64,000 bases of DNA from Phnomibacter ginsenosidimutans (GCF_009740285.1 NZ_CP046566.1:2290501-2354500), one strand, 5' to 3'. Positions 18,897 through 31,722 are shown, numbered from the stretch's first letter. Notes: a model not told the origin generated them from the sequence alone. A program made the numbers and translations.

Positions 18897-19403
18897 ATGT
18901 ATTCAGTTACCATTCAAGGTAAAACTTACCAACTCAATTTTCCAGAAGCCACAGTGGTACATGCCAATAAATACAATGGCTCGGTGGGCATTTACATCTG
19001 GCATTTGTTTGGCAGCAATGCTTATCAGGATGTGGTCTTCAAACTCAAGAACACGCAAAAGGATGTACCACTTACCCTTACAAACGGAGATTTACCCTTA
19101 TATACCACACAGCAGGTAAAACTGATTTGCCTGGATGATTTGGTTGTTGGCTATGTGGATGTACAATCAAACAGATATCATTACCTCAACAGGAATTTCT
19201 TGCGGCTGTTGGGGATTGGCTCGAACCTTCCCATTGCTTTTTTAATGTTGGCAATATTGTTGGTTATTCTATCATTTTTAATTCCAGGAGAATATCAACA
19301 GGACACTTTACTCAGCACCTTCTTGCTTTGTATCTTATTTGTCATTTACCGATTTCTACATAACAAGTGGATTGAAAGATTGCTCGATAAAGCATTACAA
19401 TAA
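18897..19403 (+). CDS. Small membrane protein of unknown function
   Basis: A 168-residue product from the ATG MYSVTIQGKTYQL. The open frame extends 93 codons further upstream but that part is antisense to tex. A soluble N-terminal domain of about 105 residues is followed by two transmembrane segments (IAFLMLAILLVILSFLI and TLLSTFLLCILFVIYRFL) and a short basic tail. No family is recognised. A TAGTTTTG element at 18781-18788 could be its -7 box, without a good -33 box. It converges on tyrS with a shared terminator. Confidence 0.65.
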   Translation: MYSVTIQGKTYQLNFPEATVVHANKYNGSVGIYIWHLFGSNAYQDVVFKLKNTQKDVPLTLTNGDLPLYTTQQVKLICLDDLVVGYVDVQSNRYHYLNRNFLRLLGIGSNLPIAFLMLAILLVILSFLIPGEYQQDTLLSTFLLCILFVIYRFLHNKWIERLLDKALQ

Positions 19404-19408
19404 AAAAC

Positions 19409-19430
19409 GGCCTGCATGAATTTGCAGGCC
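19409..19430 (-). terminator. Terminator between converging genes, mainly for tyrS
   Basis: GGCCTGCA and TGCAGGCC form a perfect 8-bp stem with a 6-nt loop. On the minus strand it is followed by GTTTTTTA. Confidence 0.85.
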
Positions 19431-19454
19431 ATTCAATTATCTTTCTGGGATTAC

Positions 19455-20744
19455 TCATACCAATTGCAATAAGAAATAATTGCGCTTTCCTTTTTGTACC
19501 AACAGGTATTTGTTGTGCAGCAATTTGTCTACACCTACAACTGTGTCCGGGCCTTCCAGCTTTTGCTTGTTGATGCTAACGCCACCCCCTTGCAAAGTTT
19601 TACGGGCTTCGCCACGGCTGGGGAAAATACCGGCATCGGCCAGCAAGCTTACGGCGTCAATACCGGCTTCCACTTTGGCTCTTTCAATTTGGTGTGCCGG
19701 CACGCCTTCCATTACCTGCAGCAGTTGCGCTTCCGACAAAGATTGAATGACTTCTGTAGTGGCATTGCCAAACAAAATTTCTGAAGCCTGCACCGCAAAA
19801 TCATATTCCTGACGGCCGTGCACCAACACGGTAATTTCTTCTGCCAGCTTTTTTTGCAATTGGCGCTGGTGAGGTGCTTCCAAATGAGCAGCGGTCAGGC
19901 TTTCAATTTCAGCCTTGGGCAAAAAGGTGAAAATCTTAATCCAGCGAACGGCATCTTCATCGCTGGCATTGAGCCAAAACTGGTAGAACTGGTATGGGCT
20001 GGTACGGCTGGCATCGAGCCAAACGTTGCCTTTTTCCGTTTTGCCAAACTTGCCGCCATCGGCCTTGGTAATGAGTGGGCAGGTAAAGGCAAAAGCCTCG
20101 CCTTCGCCATTGGTCATGCGGCGGATGAGCTCGGTGCCGGTGGTGATATTGCCCCACTGGTCGCTGCCACCAAACTGCAGTTTGCAGCCTTCGTTTTTGT
20201 ATAAATGATAAAAATCGTAGCCCTGCATCAGCTGGTAAGCAAATTCGGTATAGCTGATGCCGGTGTCGCCTTCAATGCGTTTGCGTACACTGTCTTTGGC
20301 CATCATGTAGTTCACTGTCAGAAACTTACCTACATCGCGGAGGAAGCCGATGAAGCTGATGTCGCGGAACCAATCGTAGTTATTCACCAGTTTGGCAGCA
20401 TTGGCATTGGACTCATCAAAATTGAGGAAACGGCTCAGCTGGCTTTTGATACCTGCTACATTGCGCTGCAGGGTGGCTTCATCCAGCAGGTTGCGTTCAT
20501 CGCTTTTACCCGAAGGGTCGCCCACCATACCGGTAGCGCCACCAATGAGGGCCACCGGCTTATGACCGGCTTTTTGCATATGCATGAGCAGCAAAATGGG
20601 TACCAGGCTGCCAATATGTAAACTCTCGGCCGTGGGGTCGAAACCAACGTAACCGGTAGTGGGTTCTTTCAACAATTGCTCCTCCGTGCCGGGCATGATG
20701 TCGGCCAGCATGCCTCTCCAACGCAATTCTTCAATCAGATTCAT
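19455..20744 (-). CDS. tyrS: Tyrosyl-tRNA synthetase
   Basis: A cytosolic class I synthetase charging tRNA-Tyr. The start [20 protein letters not shown] is the family N-terminus; the frame is open a further 36 codons upstream (to 20852) without homology, so I start at 20744 (429 residues). The HIGH-like motif is LHIGS in [16 protein letters not shown]. The KMSKS-like motif is [17 protein letters not shown] and [11 protein letters not shown] bind tyrosine and the adenylate. A C-terminal S4 RNA-binding domain runs from about 365 ([17 protein letters not shown]). Confidence 0.96.
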   Translation of the reverse strand: MNLIEELRWRGMLADIMPGTEEQLLKEPTTGYVGFDPTAESLHIGSLVPILLLMHMQKAGHKPVALIGGATGMVGDPSGKSDERNLLDEATLQRNVAGIKSQLSRFLNFDESNANAAKLVNNYDWFRDISFIGFLRDVGKFLTVNYMMAKDSVRKRIEGDTGISYTEFAYQLMQGYDFYHLYKNEGCKLQFGGSDQWGNITTGTELIRRMTNGEGEAFAFTCPLITKADGGKFGKTEKGNVWLDASRTSPYQFYQFWLNASDEDAVRWIKIFTFLPKAEIESLTAAHLEAPHQRQLQKKLAEEITVLVHGRQEYDFAVQASEILFGNATTEVIQSLSEAQLLQVMEGVPAHQIERAKVEAGIDAVSLLADAGIFPSRGEARKTLQGGGVSINKQKLEGPDTVVGVDKLLHNKYLLVQKGKRNYFLLQLV

Positions 20745-20769
20745 GGCCAATAGAACTTTTAATGGGCGG

Positions 20770-20802
20770 CAAAAATAACCGAAGGCAACGATAGGCACTA
20801 AG
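20770..20802 (-). promoter_or_regulatory. Probable tyrS promoter
   Basis: TATTTTTG on the minus strand is a perfect -7 element 25 bp before the chosen tyrS ATG. This supports the shorter start, since the longer frame would begin upstream of it. The -33 element is weak. Confidence 0.5.
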
Positions 20803-20904
20803 AAATTGATTATTAAAGAAATTTGATGTTGAACAATTAATTCATTCCACACATATTACAGATACTCGTAAAGCCTTTGTATCTTTATATTCTTCTCAAG
20901 GTTC

Positions 20905-23900
20905 ATGAAGAAATTTTACTGCATACTAACCCTATGGTGGCTCGCCACCACGGTGAATGGTCAGTCCTTTCGGAACGAATGGATAGACTACAACAAGACC
21001 TATTATAAGTTTCCGGTATCAGAAACCCGCTTGTATAGAATTCCCCTTTCTGCATTGACTTCCATTGGCTTAGGCAATATACCTGCCCAAGATTTTCAAT
21101 TGTGGCGCAATGGAGCGGAAGTACCACTGTTTACCACCCAGGAAACGGGACCGCTGGCTGCGGATGGTTTCATTGAGTTTTACGGCAAAATGAATGATGG
21201 CTATCCTGATACGGAATTGTACGCCAGTCCCAACGATCAGGTGAATACCGACAGGAGCTATTTTTCTGATACAGCTTGGTTTTACCTCACTGTAAATGCG
21301 GGAAAGCCGAACCTGCGGCTGAAACAGGCCGCCAATAATGTAGCCGGCACCAGCGTAGCACCGGAAACATACTTTACGCATTTCTACAAATTTCAGAGCT
21401 ATTGGACGTGGAACTATGGAGCCGCACAGGTAGTAGCTGGTCAGGCGGTACGCAGTTCGCTGCTCAATGGCGGCGAAGGCTGGGCCGCACAACCCTTCAA
21501 CAATTGGGCACCGCTCAATTTCAACCTTACAGGTTTGTATGTAAGCGACAAAGGACCTGCCCAACTGGATTTTGCTTACTCCGTTTCTGGCAACTATCCT
21601 CTCGACCGAAATATTCAAGTCTATATCAATGACTCACTGGTGGGCAGTGTGTTTTCTGCCGGTTACAGCATGAAGAAAGACACCGTTCGAAACCTGTCCA
21701 CGTCTGTGGTGCGGGGCGATGCGCTGTCGTTGAAGTTCATGAGTGACAACCCGTTTTACTGGGAAAATATTTACCTCAACAATTGCGGCATCCGTTACCC
21801 CCGCAAATTCAGTTTTGGCGGAGAATCATCATTTGAAATGACGCTGCCAGCGAAGGCCAATGGGCATCATTTGAGAATGCAGGGCTTTAGAAGCGATAAC
21901 CAGCCTATGGTTGTGTATGATCTCACCAATAACAAGAGGTATCAAACCAATGTACTGGGCGACAGCAACTATGTGTTGCTGGATGGAACTGCTGCCAGCC
22001 GCAATGTAGTTGTAAACAATCAGGTAAGTTTTGTAAGAAACATAACCGGGTTTACACAAAAGCGGTTCATTAACTATGCACAAGCTGCCAACCAGGGCGA
22101 TTACATTATCATCAGTCATAAAATCATTTCCGGCAGTGGTAATGCTATCGATCAATACAAAGCTTACCGATCTTCTCCCGAAGGCGGCAGCTATAAAGTA
22201 TTGACCACCGATATTGACGAACTGGCGGAGCAATTTGGTTATGGCCAAAGAAAACATCCGCTGGCTATCCGGAACTTCGTTCGGTATGCGCTGAATAGTT
22301 TCAGCACAAAGCCAAAGTTCGTTTTCCTGATTGGCCACGCCACTTATTACGAAATATTCCGTGGCCTGCAAGGCATACCGGGTGCACAAGAACTGGCACA
22401 GGTACCCAACTTTGGTACACCCGCATCCGACAACCTGCTGGTATCTGCCGACAACAATTCACCTGTACCACAAATTCCGGTGGGCCGCCTCAGTGCCATC
22501 ACCAATGAAGAAGTGCTGACCTATCTGGATAAGGTAAAGCAGTATGAAGCCTTGTTGCGCAATCCTACTGCATCAGCTGCCGAAAGAGACTGGAAAAAGG
22601 AAATGATTCATTTGGTAGGTGGCGATGATGTTTTTCTGGCGAATATTATAACCAACTTTTTCAATCGCTACAGGCTAAGCGTTGCAGATACGTCTATTGC
22701 TGCCAAAGTGTATACGTACAAGCGGGTAAACAATCCCTCTTTTGCCAGCGATATGGCGCAAATCAAAAACCGCATTGATAACGGTGCCGGATTGATCACC
22801 TATTTCGGACACTCCTCTGCCAGTGGTATTGACTTCAACCTGAGCGGCCCGGAAGAATACAAAAACACAAATGGTAAGTATCCCATTTTTATTGCCAATG
22901 GATGCAGGGCTGGCAACATTTTTGACTTTTCTTCTTACCGCCTCAATTCAAAAAATGTAAGTGTTTCTGAAAACTTCATTTTTGCCAAGAACAAAGGCGC
23001 CATTACGTTTATCTCCAATTCTGATTTGGGTGTTATTAACTACATGCACCTTTTCACCAACGAGTTTTACAAACAGTTCAGCCGTTTCAATTATGGCAAA
23101 ACGATTGGTGAAATTCAGAGAGAATCTATACAGCAAGCATGGAATATTACCGGAGGTTCCGATCCGCTTAATCGCATCAATCTGGAGCAGGTGATACTGC
23201 ACAGCGATCCGGCCATTGTACCTTACCCCTATCCTTCGCCGGATTATACCACCAGCGAAGATTTGATTTCCTTTTTGCCTGCTTCACCCAATGTTGCCAA
23301 CGATTCTATTTGGGTGAAAGTAAAATTTGCCAACATTGGTCGTGCTGTAAGAGAAACCGTACCCGTGGTGCTTTACCACGAAAAAGCCAACGGGCAAAAA
23401 GTAGAATTGCTGCGTACCACAATAACCAATCTGTTGAAGATGGACAGTGTACAGGTAAAAATGGGTTTGCAAGGCATGTTTGATGGAGGCACCAACTATC
23501 TTATTGCCAGCATCGATCCTGATGGCAGCAATACTGAATTTTCCGAACAAAACAACACAGCCCGCAAAGCATTCGATTTAAATACCAATGTCATTTTGCC
23601 TGTATTCCCTTATGATTTGGGCATTATTCAAGGACCGGTTGTGAAACTCTCCGGCTCTACAGCCAATCCGGTTGCTAAGTTGGCTACCTATCGCTTTCAG
23701 GTAGATACCAGCAAAAACTTCAACTCTCCGCTCCTGTTTACAAAAGATACCATCAGCATTGGTGGCGCCTTGTCGATTGTGCCCAACATTGCCTGGAAAA
23801 CAAATACCGTTTACTACTGGCGGGTATCGCCGGTAAGCATTGGTGTGGCTACCAACTGGGCTGGCGCCTCTTTCTTGTACAACCCCACTTTGGGCAGTGG

Positions 23901-26316
23901 TTCTAACCAGTCGCATTACTACCAGCACCTGCAATCATCACTGGCTAAAATGATGTTGGGCGATGCCAGCAACCGTCAGTTTGCATTTCAGGATATCCCT
24001 CAAAACCTGTATGCAGAGCATGGCATTTACCCCACCAGCGGCACAGAAGAAGGACACTTCAGCATCATTGTAAACGGACTGCGCAGCATTCGCAGTGCCT
24101 GCATCGGCAGCTCAATTATTTTCAATGTTTTTGACGGGCAAACTTTCAAGCCTTGGGACAACAGTGTAGGTGGACAATATGGTAGCGGCTATTATTGTGG
24201 TCCTGGCCGCGAATACAATTTTGAATTTTACTACTACAGCCAGGCCAACCGGAAAACCATCATGGATTTTCTGAATATCATTCCGAAAGGACATTATGTA
24301 GCGGCACGAATGGTGCTCGATCCGCCGCATGACAGCAGCTTTGCCAAATATTGGCTGAATGATACTGCCATGTATGGCAAAGGCAATTCGTTGTACCACG
24401 CTTTGGTAAAACAAGGTTTTCAAAACATTGACTCGCTGAATAAGCCCCGCACTTTTGCATTCTTCTTCAAGAAAGATGATACACTCAGCTTCAAGCCGGT
24501 AACCGTATTCAGCGAAGGTTTGTACGATCGCATCCAAACATCGCAAAACCTGTACACCAAGGATACAAGTGGCAATATTCTTTCGCCCGATTATGGTCCT
24601 GCTACTGCTTGGAAAACGCTGACATGGGCCAGCCTCAAAGACGCAGACCCGGCCAGCAAAGGCGTTGCCAATCTTCAACTCTATGGGAAAACCAAAACCG
24701 GTACCTATACCCTGTTGCGCAATCTGTCAAGTGCCGAAACCAATGTAGACATCAGCAGTATCAGCGCCACTACTTATCCGTATGTGCAGCTTCGTATGCA
24801 TACAGGTGATACCGCAAAGGCCAAACCGGTACAATTGCAGCATTGGCGGGTAACCTATGACCCCGTGGCAGATGGAGCTCTCAGTGCCGCAGACTACTGG
24901 CGCTGGACCGCAGACACCTTGTTGCAATTGAAAGACTCTCTTCGCTTAGGTATCGCTTTCAAAAATGTGAGTGCCTTTCCTATGGCAGCCACAAATTATA
25001 CGTTGAAGCTGGGCAATAAAAACGGACAGGAAATCAACTTGCAAAACGGTTCGCTGAAAAGCCTGAATGCTGGCGATACAGCCCGAATTTATTTTGCCGG
25101 CAATATAGACAGCCTGCTGGGCAGATACTATTTACGCCTCGAAGTAAATGGTGCAAAAGCGCCGGTTGAGCAAGCTTACTTCAACAATCTGGCGTACATG
25201 CCTTTTGATGTAGACTCGCTGAAGGATGCCGTACAACTGATTTCATTTAATGCAACCCCAGGCACCAATCAGGTAAACACATCCTGGAATGTGGCCCTCG
25301 AACTGAAAGTGGGTAAGTATGAAATATTGCATGGTACCGATAGCAGTGTTGCAGGCATGCAGGTAGTACTCACCCAACAACCAGTGAATGCTGCCGCACC
25401 ACAACAACAATACTTGCTGGCGCATACCAATCCGGTTATTGGCAACAACTATTACCGCCTGCGCATCACCGATATTTATGGAAATGTAATTCTGTCCAAA
25501 GCCATAGAAATTAAAGTGCGTTTGCTGGATTATACCATGCTGCCTTCCGGCAATGCCTTGCTCCACAACTGGAAGTTTGAAAATGAAATGAAGTTGACCA
25601 ACTATAGAATAGAGCATGCTGTTAATACAGGTTCATTTGCAGCAGTAGCCACCCGAGTAGCTACCAACACCGGCGTTCCAGAAACCAATTACACCTACTC
25701 GCATACCAAGCCATCGTTGGGCATCAATAAGTACCGCTTAGCTTATACCGATGCTTATGGAAACAACTATGCCAATGCAGAAAAATCAATAACCATAGCC
25801 TTGCAGCAATTCAATGTGGTGGTAAATGGCAAAGTGGTTGACATGCAATGGGACTTCACCAATGAAATCAACATTGCAGATTATGTGGTAGAATCCGGAG
25901 TAGACTCCAGCAAGCTTTCTTCCATTTACACGCAACTGCCCAGTGGCAATGGTGCAGGTACATTTACCTACAATTATCAGCATGGCAATCCGCCTTTGGG
26001 GTACAACTTCTACCGCCTTCGGGTAAAGGATGGCAATGGCAACATTGTATACTCACCAGTTTACAAGGTTTTTGTGGGCGATGCCACAACGGTGATTGTG
26101 TATCCTAATCCGTTTGTGAATGAAATACGTATTGTAACAGGCGATAACAGCAGCAGCTGGCATGCAGAGTTGATAGATGCTGCGGGTCGGATATTAGTCA
26201 ATCAAACTGGTGTAGGCTCTATGTCTATTCCGACCGGAACCCTGCTACCCGGCGTGTATTTTATCCGATATCAGAAAGGTGATTTTAAACTAATGCAGAA
26301 ATTGCAAAAACATTAG
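20905..26316 (+). CDS. C25 peptidase / PorU2-like T9SS protein with sorting domain
   Basis: An intact 1803-residue exported protein. The signal peptide ends TTVNGQ. The N-terminal domain FRNEWIDYNKTYYKF is shared with two paralogues downstream. The gingipain-type C25 catalytic domain (about 400-790) has H636 in TYFGHSSASG and C667 in IANGCRAG. Several CARDB-like and fibronectin-like beta domains follow. Residues from about 1730 are a type A T9SS sorting domain (VIVYPNPF, ELIDAAGR, LLPGVYFIRY). It resembles proteins called PorU2, putative second sortases of the T9SS; it could also be a secreted protease. It is first of the block of three C25 genes plus porV2. Confidence 0.82.
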   Translation: MKKFYCILTLWWLATTVNGQSFRNEWIDYNKTYYKFPVSETRLYRIPLSALTSIGLGNIPAQDFQLWRNGAEVPLFTTQETGPLAADGFIEFYGKMNDGYPDTELYASPNDQVNTDRSYFSDTAWFYLTVNAGKPNLRLKQAANNVAGTSVAPETYFTHFYKFQSYWTWNYGAAQVVAGQAVRSSLLNGGEGWAAQPFNNWAPLNFNLTGLYVSDKGPAQLDFAYSVSGNYPLDRNIQVYINDSLVGSVFSAGYSMKKDTVRNLSTSVVRGDALSLKFMSDNPFYWENIYLNNCGIRYPRKFSFGGESSFEMTLPAKANGHHLRMQGFRSDNQPMVVYDLTNNKRYQTNVLGDSNYVLLDGTAASRNVVVNNQVSFVRNITGFTQKRFINYAQAANQGDYIIISHKIISGSGNAIDQYKAYRSSPEGGSYKVLTTDIDELAEQFGYGQRKHPLAIRNFVRYALNSFSTKPKFVFLIGHATYYEIFRGLQGIPGAQELAQVPNFGTPASDNLLVSADNNSPVPQIPVGRLSAITNEEVLTYLDKVKQYEALLRNPTASAAERDWKKEMIHLVGGDDVFLANIITNFFNRYRLSVADTSIAAKVYTYKRVNNPSFASDMAQIKNRIDNGAGLITYFGHSSASGIDFNLSGPEEYKNTNGKYPIFIANGCRAGNIFDFSSYRLNSKNVSVSENFIFAKNKGAITFISNSDLGVINYMHLFTNEFYKQFSRFNYGKTIGEIQRESIQQAWNITGGSDPLNRINLEQVILHSDPAIVPYPYPSPDYTTSEDLISFLPASPNVANDSIWVKVKFANIGRAVRETVPVVLYHEKANGQKVELLRTTITNLLKMDSVQVKMGLQGMFDGGTNYLIASIDPDGSNTEFSEQNNTARKAFDLNTNVILPVFPYDLGIIQGPVVKLSGSTANPVAKLATYRFQVDTSKNFNSPLLFTKDTISIGGALSIVPNIAWKTNTVYYWRVSPVSIGVATNWAGASFLYNPTLGSGSNQSHYYQHLQSSLAKMMLGDASNRQFAFQDIPQNLYAEHGIYPTSGTEEGHFSIIVNGLRSIRSACIGSSIIFNVFDGQTFKPWDNSVGGQYGSGYYCGPGREYNFEFYYYSQANRKTIMDFLNIIPKGHYVAARMVLDPPHDSSFAKYWLNDTAMYGKGNSLYHALVKQGFQNIDSLNKPRTFAFFFKKDDTLSFKPVTVFSEGLYDRIQTSQNLYTKDTSGNILSPDYGPATAWKTLTWASLKDADPASKGVANLQLYGKTKTGTYTLLRNLSSAETNVDISSISATTYPYVQLRMHTGDTAKAKPVQLQHWRVTYDPVADGALSAADYWRWTADTLLQLKDSLRLGIAFKNVSAFPMAATNYTLKLGNKNGQEINLQNGSLKSLNAGDTARIYFAGNIDSLLGRYYLRLEVNGAKAPVEQAYFNNLAYMPFDVDSLKDAVQLISFNATPGTNQVNTSWNVALELKVGKYEILHGTDSSVAGMQVVLTQQPVNAAAPQQQYLLAHTNPVIGNNYYRLRITDIYGNVILSKAIEIKVRLLDYTMLPSGNALLHNWKFENEMKLTNYRIEHAVNTGSFAAVATRVATNTGVPETNYTYSHTKPSLGINKYRLAYTDAYGNNYANAEKSITIALQQFNVVVNGKVVDMQWDFTNEINIADYVVESGVDSSKLSSIYTQLPSGNGAGTFTYNYQHGNPPLGYNFYRLRVKDGNGNIVYSPVYKVFVGDATTVIVYPNPFVNEIRIVTGDNSSSWHAELIDAAGRILVNQTGVGSMSIPTGTLLPGVYFIRYQKGDFKLMQKLQKH

Positions 26317-26348
26317 ACCTAATTTGCGGGCACAACCCCTTAATTCCT

Positions 26349-29300
26349 ATGAGGAGCAGTGATTTGAGACCGGCAGAAAAATCGTTCTGCCACACACCAC
26401 CCGGTGTACCACCAACTACTACAACTTCAGTCACCAGCCTGCTTGGGCTGGTGCTCTTGTTCATGTGTATGGCCCCTTTGGCCAATGCCCAAACCTTTCG
26501 CAACGAATGGATTAACTACAGCAAAACCTACTATCGTTTTGCAGTTACACCAGCAGCAACGGTAAGCGGAGCAGCCAGCAACCATGCCAACAAGGGCGAT
26601 TACAATATGCTGTATCGCATACCCTACGCTACCCTGCAATCGCAGGGGCTTACAGCTGTACCCGTAGAGCAGTTGCAATTGCTGCGCAATGGTGTTGAAG
26701 TTCCTATTTATACTTTTCCTGCCAGTGGCATCATGGGCACCGATGGCTACATTGAATTTTGGGGCCGTGCCAACGATGGCAGTGCTGACCGCGACCTCTA
26801 TCGTTCGGCCATCAATCAGGTGAATGACCGCTGGAGCATGTTTAGCGACACCGCCTATTACTACCTCAGCACCAATGTGGGCAGTAATCTTCGCATTACA
26901 GATGGCGTACACAATCCACTTGCATCCTCGCTGGTGCCGGATTCATTTTTCATGCACACGATACGCATCAGTCCACGCAATACCCGCAACCTTGGCTTTG
27001 CCATCAATATTCAGGGCAAAGAAGTGCGGTCTGCCTCTTTCGAAGCCGGCGAAGGCTGGGCTGAAAACCGCTTCGGCAATTCGCCTTTTATATACGGATT
27101 GGGTAAGTTGTTTGCGTTTAAAAACACAAGTTCGACCATATCGGCCAGCTATTGGGCACAAGGTATGTCCAACGTGAACAAGACAGTGGAGTTCCGGTTG
27201 AATGATTCCATTATCGGCACCCGCACTTTCCGTAGGTACAATACCGATTCTGTTTTTTACAGCAACATACCGCTGAGCAGAATCAACAGCAACGACTCCA
27301 CTTTTATTACAGTTCGACTGCCCGTGTTGGATGGCGGTTACCGCTCCATGGTGTCGAAAGTGCAGTTTACGTATCCCCGCAAATTTGAATTCGACAAACG
27401 AACAACGGCATTTGAATTTGTGCTGCCTGCTTCGGCTACCGGCAAGCTGCTGAAGTTTGTGAATTTTGACACCAGTGCTGCACCAAAAATTTTGATAGAC
27501 GAAACCAACCGCAAACGCTACCAGGCCGTTCGGGTGGCCGATACTTTGTGGGTAGAATTGCCAGCTTCGGCAACGGCCAGCAACCTCATTCTCACCACGG
27601 TTGACTTGACGCCAGCCAAAAATATTGTCCGGGAAATTGCGCAGCTTACACCCAGAAATTTCACCAATTATGCATTGGCTGAAAACCAGGGTGATTACCT
27701 GATTATTTCTAACCAGCGATTGCACAACAATAATGGCAACGACCCTGTAGATGCGTACCGGGCTTACCGCTCCAGTGTGGCCGGTGGTAGTTATCAGGCA
27801 AAAGTTTACGATATTGAAGACATTACAGAGCAGTTCGGGTACAATGTTTTTAAACATCCCATTGCCATCCGCAACTTTTTGCGCTACAGCCGTTACCAGT
27901 TTGGCATTCAACCCAAAGCAGTGTTGCTGATGGGCCGTGGTTCTACCTACGATTACTCGTTGACAGATACCAATATCAGCAGGCTGAATTTGGTACCTAC
28001 CTGGGGCCAACCCGCCTCCGACAACCTGCTGGCTGCAGCCGACAATGAAACCATTACTCCCGTTACGCCTATTGGCCGTGTGGCTGCCATCACCGGCGCC
28101 GAAGTACAAGACTATCTGGATAAAGTAATTGCTTTTGAAGCGGTGCAGGCTTCTGATACGGCTTCACATTTATGGCAAAAAGAAACCCTGCATTTGATTG
28201 GGGGCAACGACCCGTACATTGTTGACCCAATCAAAGGGTACATGCAGAAATACCAAGCCCGTATTACCGATACCTTGGTGGGTGCCAATGTGCAAAATTT
28301 CCTGCGCCTGAATGACCCCAATACGTCGGCCAACAACGCCGCCATACAGCAAGCCGTGCAGCGTGGCACAGGTATCATTTCTTACTTCGGGCACTCCTCA
28401 GCTACCAGTTTCGATTTCAATTTGAATGATCCTGCATCACTCAACTACACCCCTGGCCGACTGCCCGTCTTTTTGGCCAACGGCTGTAAAGCTTCTGAAT
28501 TTTTCGACCTCAATACCCGCCGTTACAATCAGGCACAGTTGACGCTCAGCGAACGTTTTGTGCTCACCAAAAACAAGGGTTCTTGTCGTATTTATTTCCA
28601 GTACACATTATGGCATTTTGCAATACCTCGATGTATTTACAGAGAAATGGTATGATGCCATTGCCACCACCCACTATGGCAAATCGGTAGGTGAAATTCA
28701 CAAGCAGGCCATTCAGAAAATGCTGGAAACAACCACCCTCTCCGACCCGGCAGCCCGCCTTACTGCCGAAGAATACCATTTGCATGGCGACCCGGTGTTG
28801 CGCATTCATACTCAATCAAAGCCCGACTACAGCATCGACTCTGCTGCCATCAGCATTGCTCCGGCTGTGGTTACAGCCAATACAGATTCTATCACCGTCA
28901 ACTTTACGGTAACGAATGTGGGCAAAGCCATTGGCGATACGGCCCGGGTGCGGGTGTACCGTCGTTTTGCAGATAGCCGCGAATTGAAAATTGCCGATTC
29001 ATTGTTTATCAATGTATCGAACAACAAAAGCATGCAACTGCGGGTACCCGTTGGTGGCAAAGGCGAAAGCGGCAACAACGCTATCGTAGTACGGATTGAT
29101 GAAGACAACAAGGTAGCCGAAGTAAGAGAAGACAATAACAATGCTGCCAAATCATTTGCTGTGAGCAGTGCCGGTTTGCAACCCTTATGGCCTATGAATT
29201 ATGGCATTGTTCAAAACTGGCCCACCGCTTTGCTGGCCACTCCATTTGACATTACTGCCGACAGTGCTACCTATCGTTTGCAAATAGACACCACCGAGTT

Positions 29301-31722
29301 GTTCAATTCGCCGGTATTGTATCAACTGGACACCGTCACCCGCAATGGTGCCATACAACTGATGCCGGGCAACAGTTTGCAAGCAGGCAAAGTATATTAC
29401 TGGCGTACAACCGTGCTTAATGCCGGCAACCCCGGCACATGGAGCAGTGCATCCTTTACCTATCTGCCCGGCAGCGGTGCGGGTTTCAATCAGGGGCATT
29501 ATTTTCAACACCTGCGGTCGGCGTACAGCAAAATGTATCTCGACTCCAACTCCCGCAGTTTCAAATACAACAACAAGTTCAACAACCTGTACATTACCCA
29601 TGGTATTTATCCTTACAGTGCGGTAGAAGATTTGCACCTGAGCATTACGCCCAATGGCAACTCCAATATTTACAGTGCTTGTATTGGCCAGAGTGTAATT
29701 GTGAATGTGTTTGATTCACTCAGTTTTCTGCCCTATCCCAATCCGGCACAGGTAAGTGGTACCGTGGGTGGCTGTGCTCCCAATACTGCTTGGTCGTATT
29801 TACAATTTTGAGTTCAAATATTTCCCAGCGGCTAACCGCAAACGCATCATGGATTTTATCGATAGCATTCCTACCGGTCAGTTTGTAACGGTGCGTTTGG
29901 TAGTCGATCCGCCATACGATTCTATTCAGGTAAAATACTGGCAACGAGATACATTGCTGTATGGACCGGGCAACTCGCTATACCACCGGTTGAAGCAGCA
30001 AGGCATGTATGATATTGACAGCCTGAACCGAACCCGCACTTTCAGTTTTGTGTTTCAGAAAAACGACAGCACCCGGTTCAAACCGACCAACCTGTTTTCG
30101 GAAGGGTTGTATGATTTGCCTGTGCTGAGTGTAGACCTGCCCATGACCGATACGGCTGCCAGCATAACCTCGCCTTGGTTTGGTCCCGCCAAAAGCTGGG
30201 ACAGTTTGTACTGGACGGGGTTGTCTGTTACAGAGCCCAACGGAAAAGTGTCGGATACCGTAAGAACGACCGTAATTGGCCGCAAAAAGATGGTAGTACA
30301 CAAACGCTGTTCAGTTTCAACAGCACACAACAAACGGTGGCATTTACTGCAGCCAATGCTATTGATGCCAGCTTGTATCCATACATTCAACTGCAGCAAA
30401 CCACTTTCGACAGCGACAATGCCACGCCGTACCCACTCGATTACTGGCGGGTCATATTTGCCCCTGCTCCTGAAGGTGCCATGATGACCGGCGACTATTT
30501 CCAGTTTACCGCCGACCCTGTAACCGGATTGTTCAAAGACACATTGCTGACCAATATTGATACGCTTCGTTTTGGGGTCGCCTTTAAAAACATCAGCACC
30601 GGTGCTTATGCCGATAGTCTGGTTGCCCGCATTCATTTGGAAGACAGCCTGGGTAATAAGATTCAACTGCTGCAGCAACAACTGAAACCGCTGGCTGCCG
30701 GCGACAGTGTTCATCTCTATTTTGAAAGACCACTCGATACCATTGTTGGTGCCTGGAAATTGTATGCCAGCATCAATGCCGATGGTGAACAAACAGAAAT
30801 CAGTCTTGACAACAACTTTGTGTACATACCCTTCTATGCAAAATATGCATCTGTAGTGCCTGTCAACGCCAGGGTGTTTGAAGGGGTTGGTAACTGGAGC
30901 GATTCTGCCCGATGGACACCTTATGGTTTGCCGCAGTGTCACGAAAAAGTGTACATCCGTGGCAATTGTTTGGTGGACATTGCCAATGCAGTTTCCGATT
31001 CATTGTTTGTTGAAAAAACCGGCAGACTAGAATTTGCCTCAGCCAATGCAATGCTGAATGTTGGTTGCAGCCCCGATGGTGGTGGCAAGCTGGCCACTGT
31101 AAAAGGAACACTCATTGTAAGCGATGGATTGTTTCATATCAATGGTGGCTTGTTGTTTGCCGACAGCAGCAGTTTCTATCAGTTTGGTGGACGTATTGTA
31201 CTCGACCCCAACAATGGCGACTCTGCCACTTCTATGCGTTTTGGCAACCAGTACGATGCACTCAACCGTGAACCGCTGGCGGTATTGTCGTTTGGTGGTT
31301 TGAGTGCCGATACCTCGGCCTACAAGCCCTATGTACAAGGCATCATTGAAGCCATTGGCGGCAGCATCGAAATCATTGATCCACCGATGTATGATTCTAT
31401 GTTTACGTTCTTCTTTTCGAATGTAGACGTCAACAACATTGTTTTTGACAGTGCTCACCAACTGGTGCTTGGCAGCAGTAATGTAGCCATTACCGACAGC
31501 AGCCGTATGAATCAGTTTTTAATTCAGCTCGATGAAAACGGTGGTGATGGGTATGTGGCCTTTGGCAAACTCATCATTAAGGCCAATGCCGTGCCAGGTA
31601 GAAAAGTGGTATTGCGGGGCCCCAATGGTTTGTTCCTGCGCATCCGGGGCGAACTGAGGCTGGAAGACGGAGCCGTACTGGAATTAAAAGACGGACTGGA
31701 ACTGAAGCTTCAATACGAATAA
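26349..31722 (+). CDS. Second C25 peptidase / PorU2-like protein, three frameshifts
   Basis: Read through three single-base shifts, this gives a product of about 1790 residues. The signal segment is SLLGLVLLFMCMAPLANAQ, then FRNEWINYSKTYYRF as in the paralogues. The catalytic pair is H682 (YFGHSSATSF) and C713 (LANGCKAS). Joins are an extra T at 28583-28584, an extra T at 29790-29791 (GCTTGG), and a missing A in the A5 run 30284-30288. After each correction the sequence aligns with the 20905 paralogue. The C-terminus differs: a beta-helix-like region (GNWSDSARWTPYGLP, VEKTGRLEFASANAML) ends LELKLQYE with no sorting domain. It starts 32 bp after its paralogue. Confidence 0.75.
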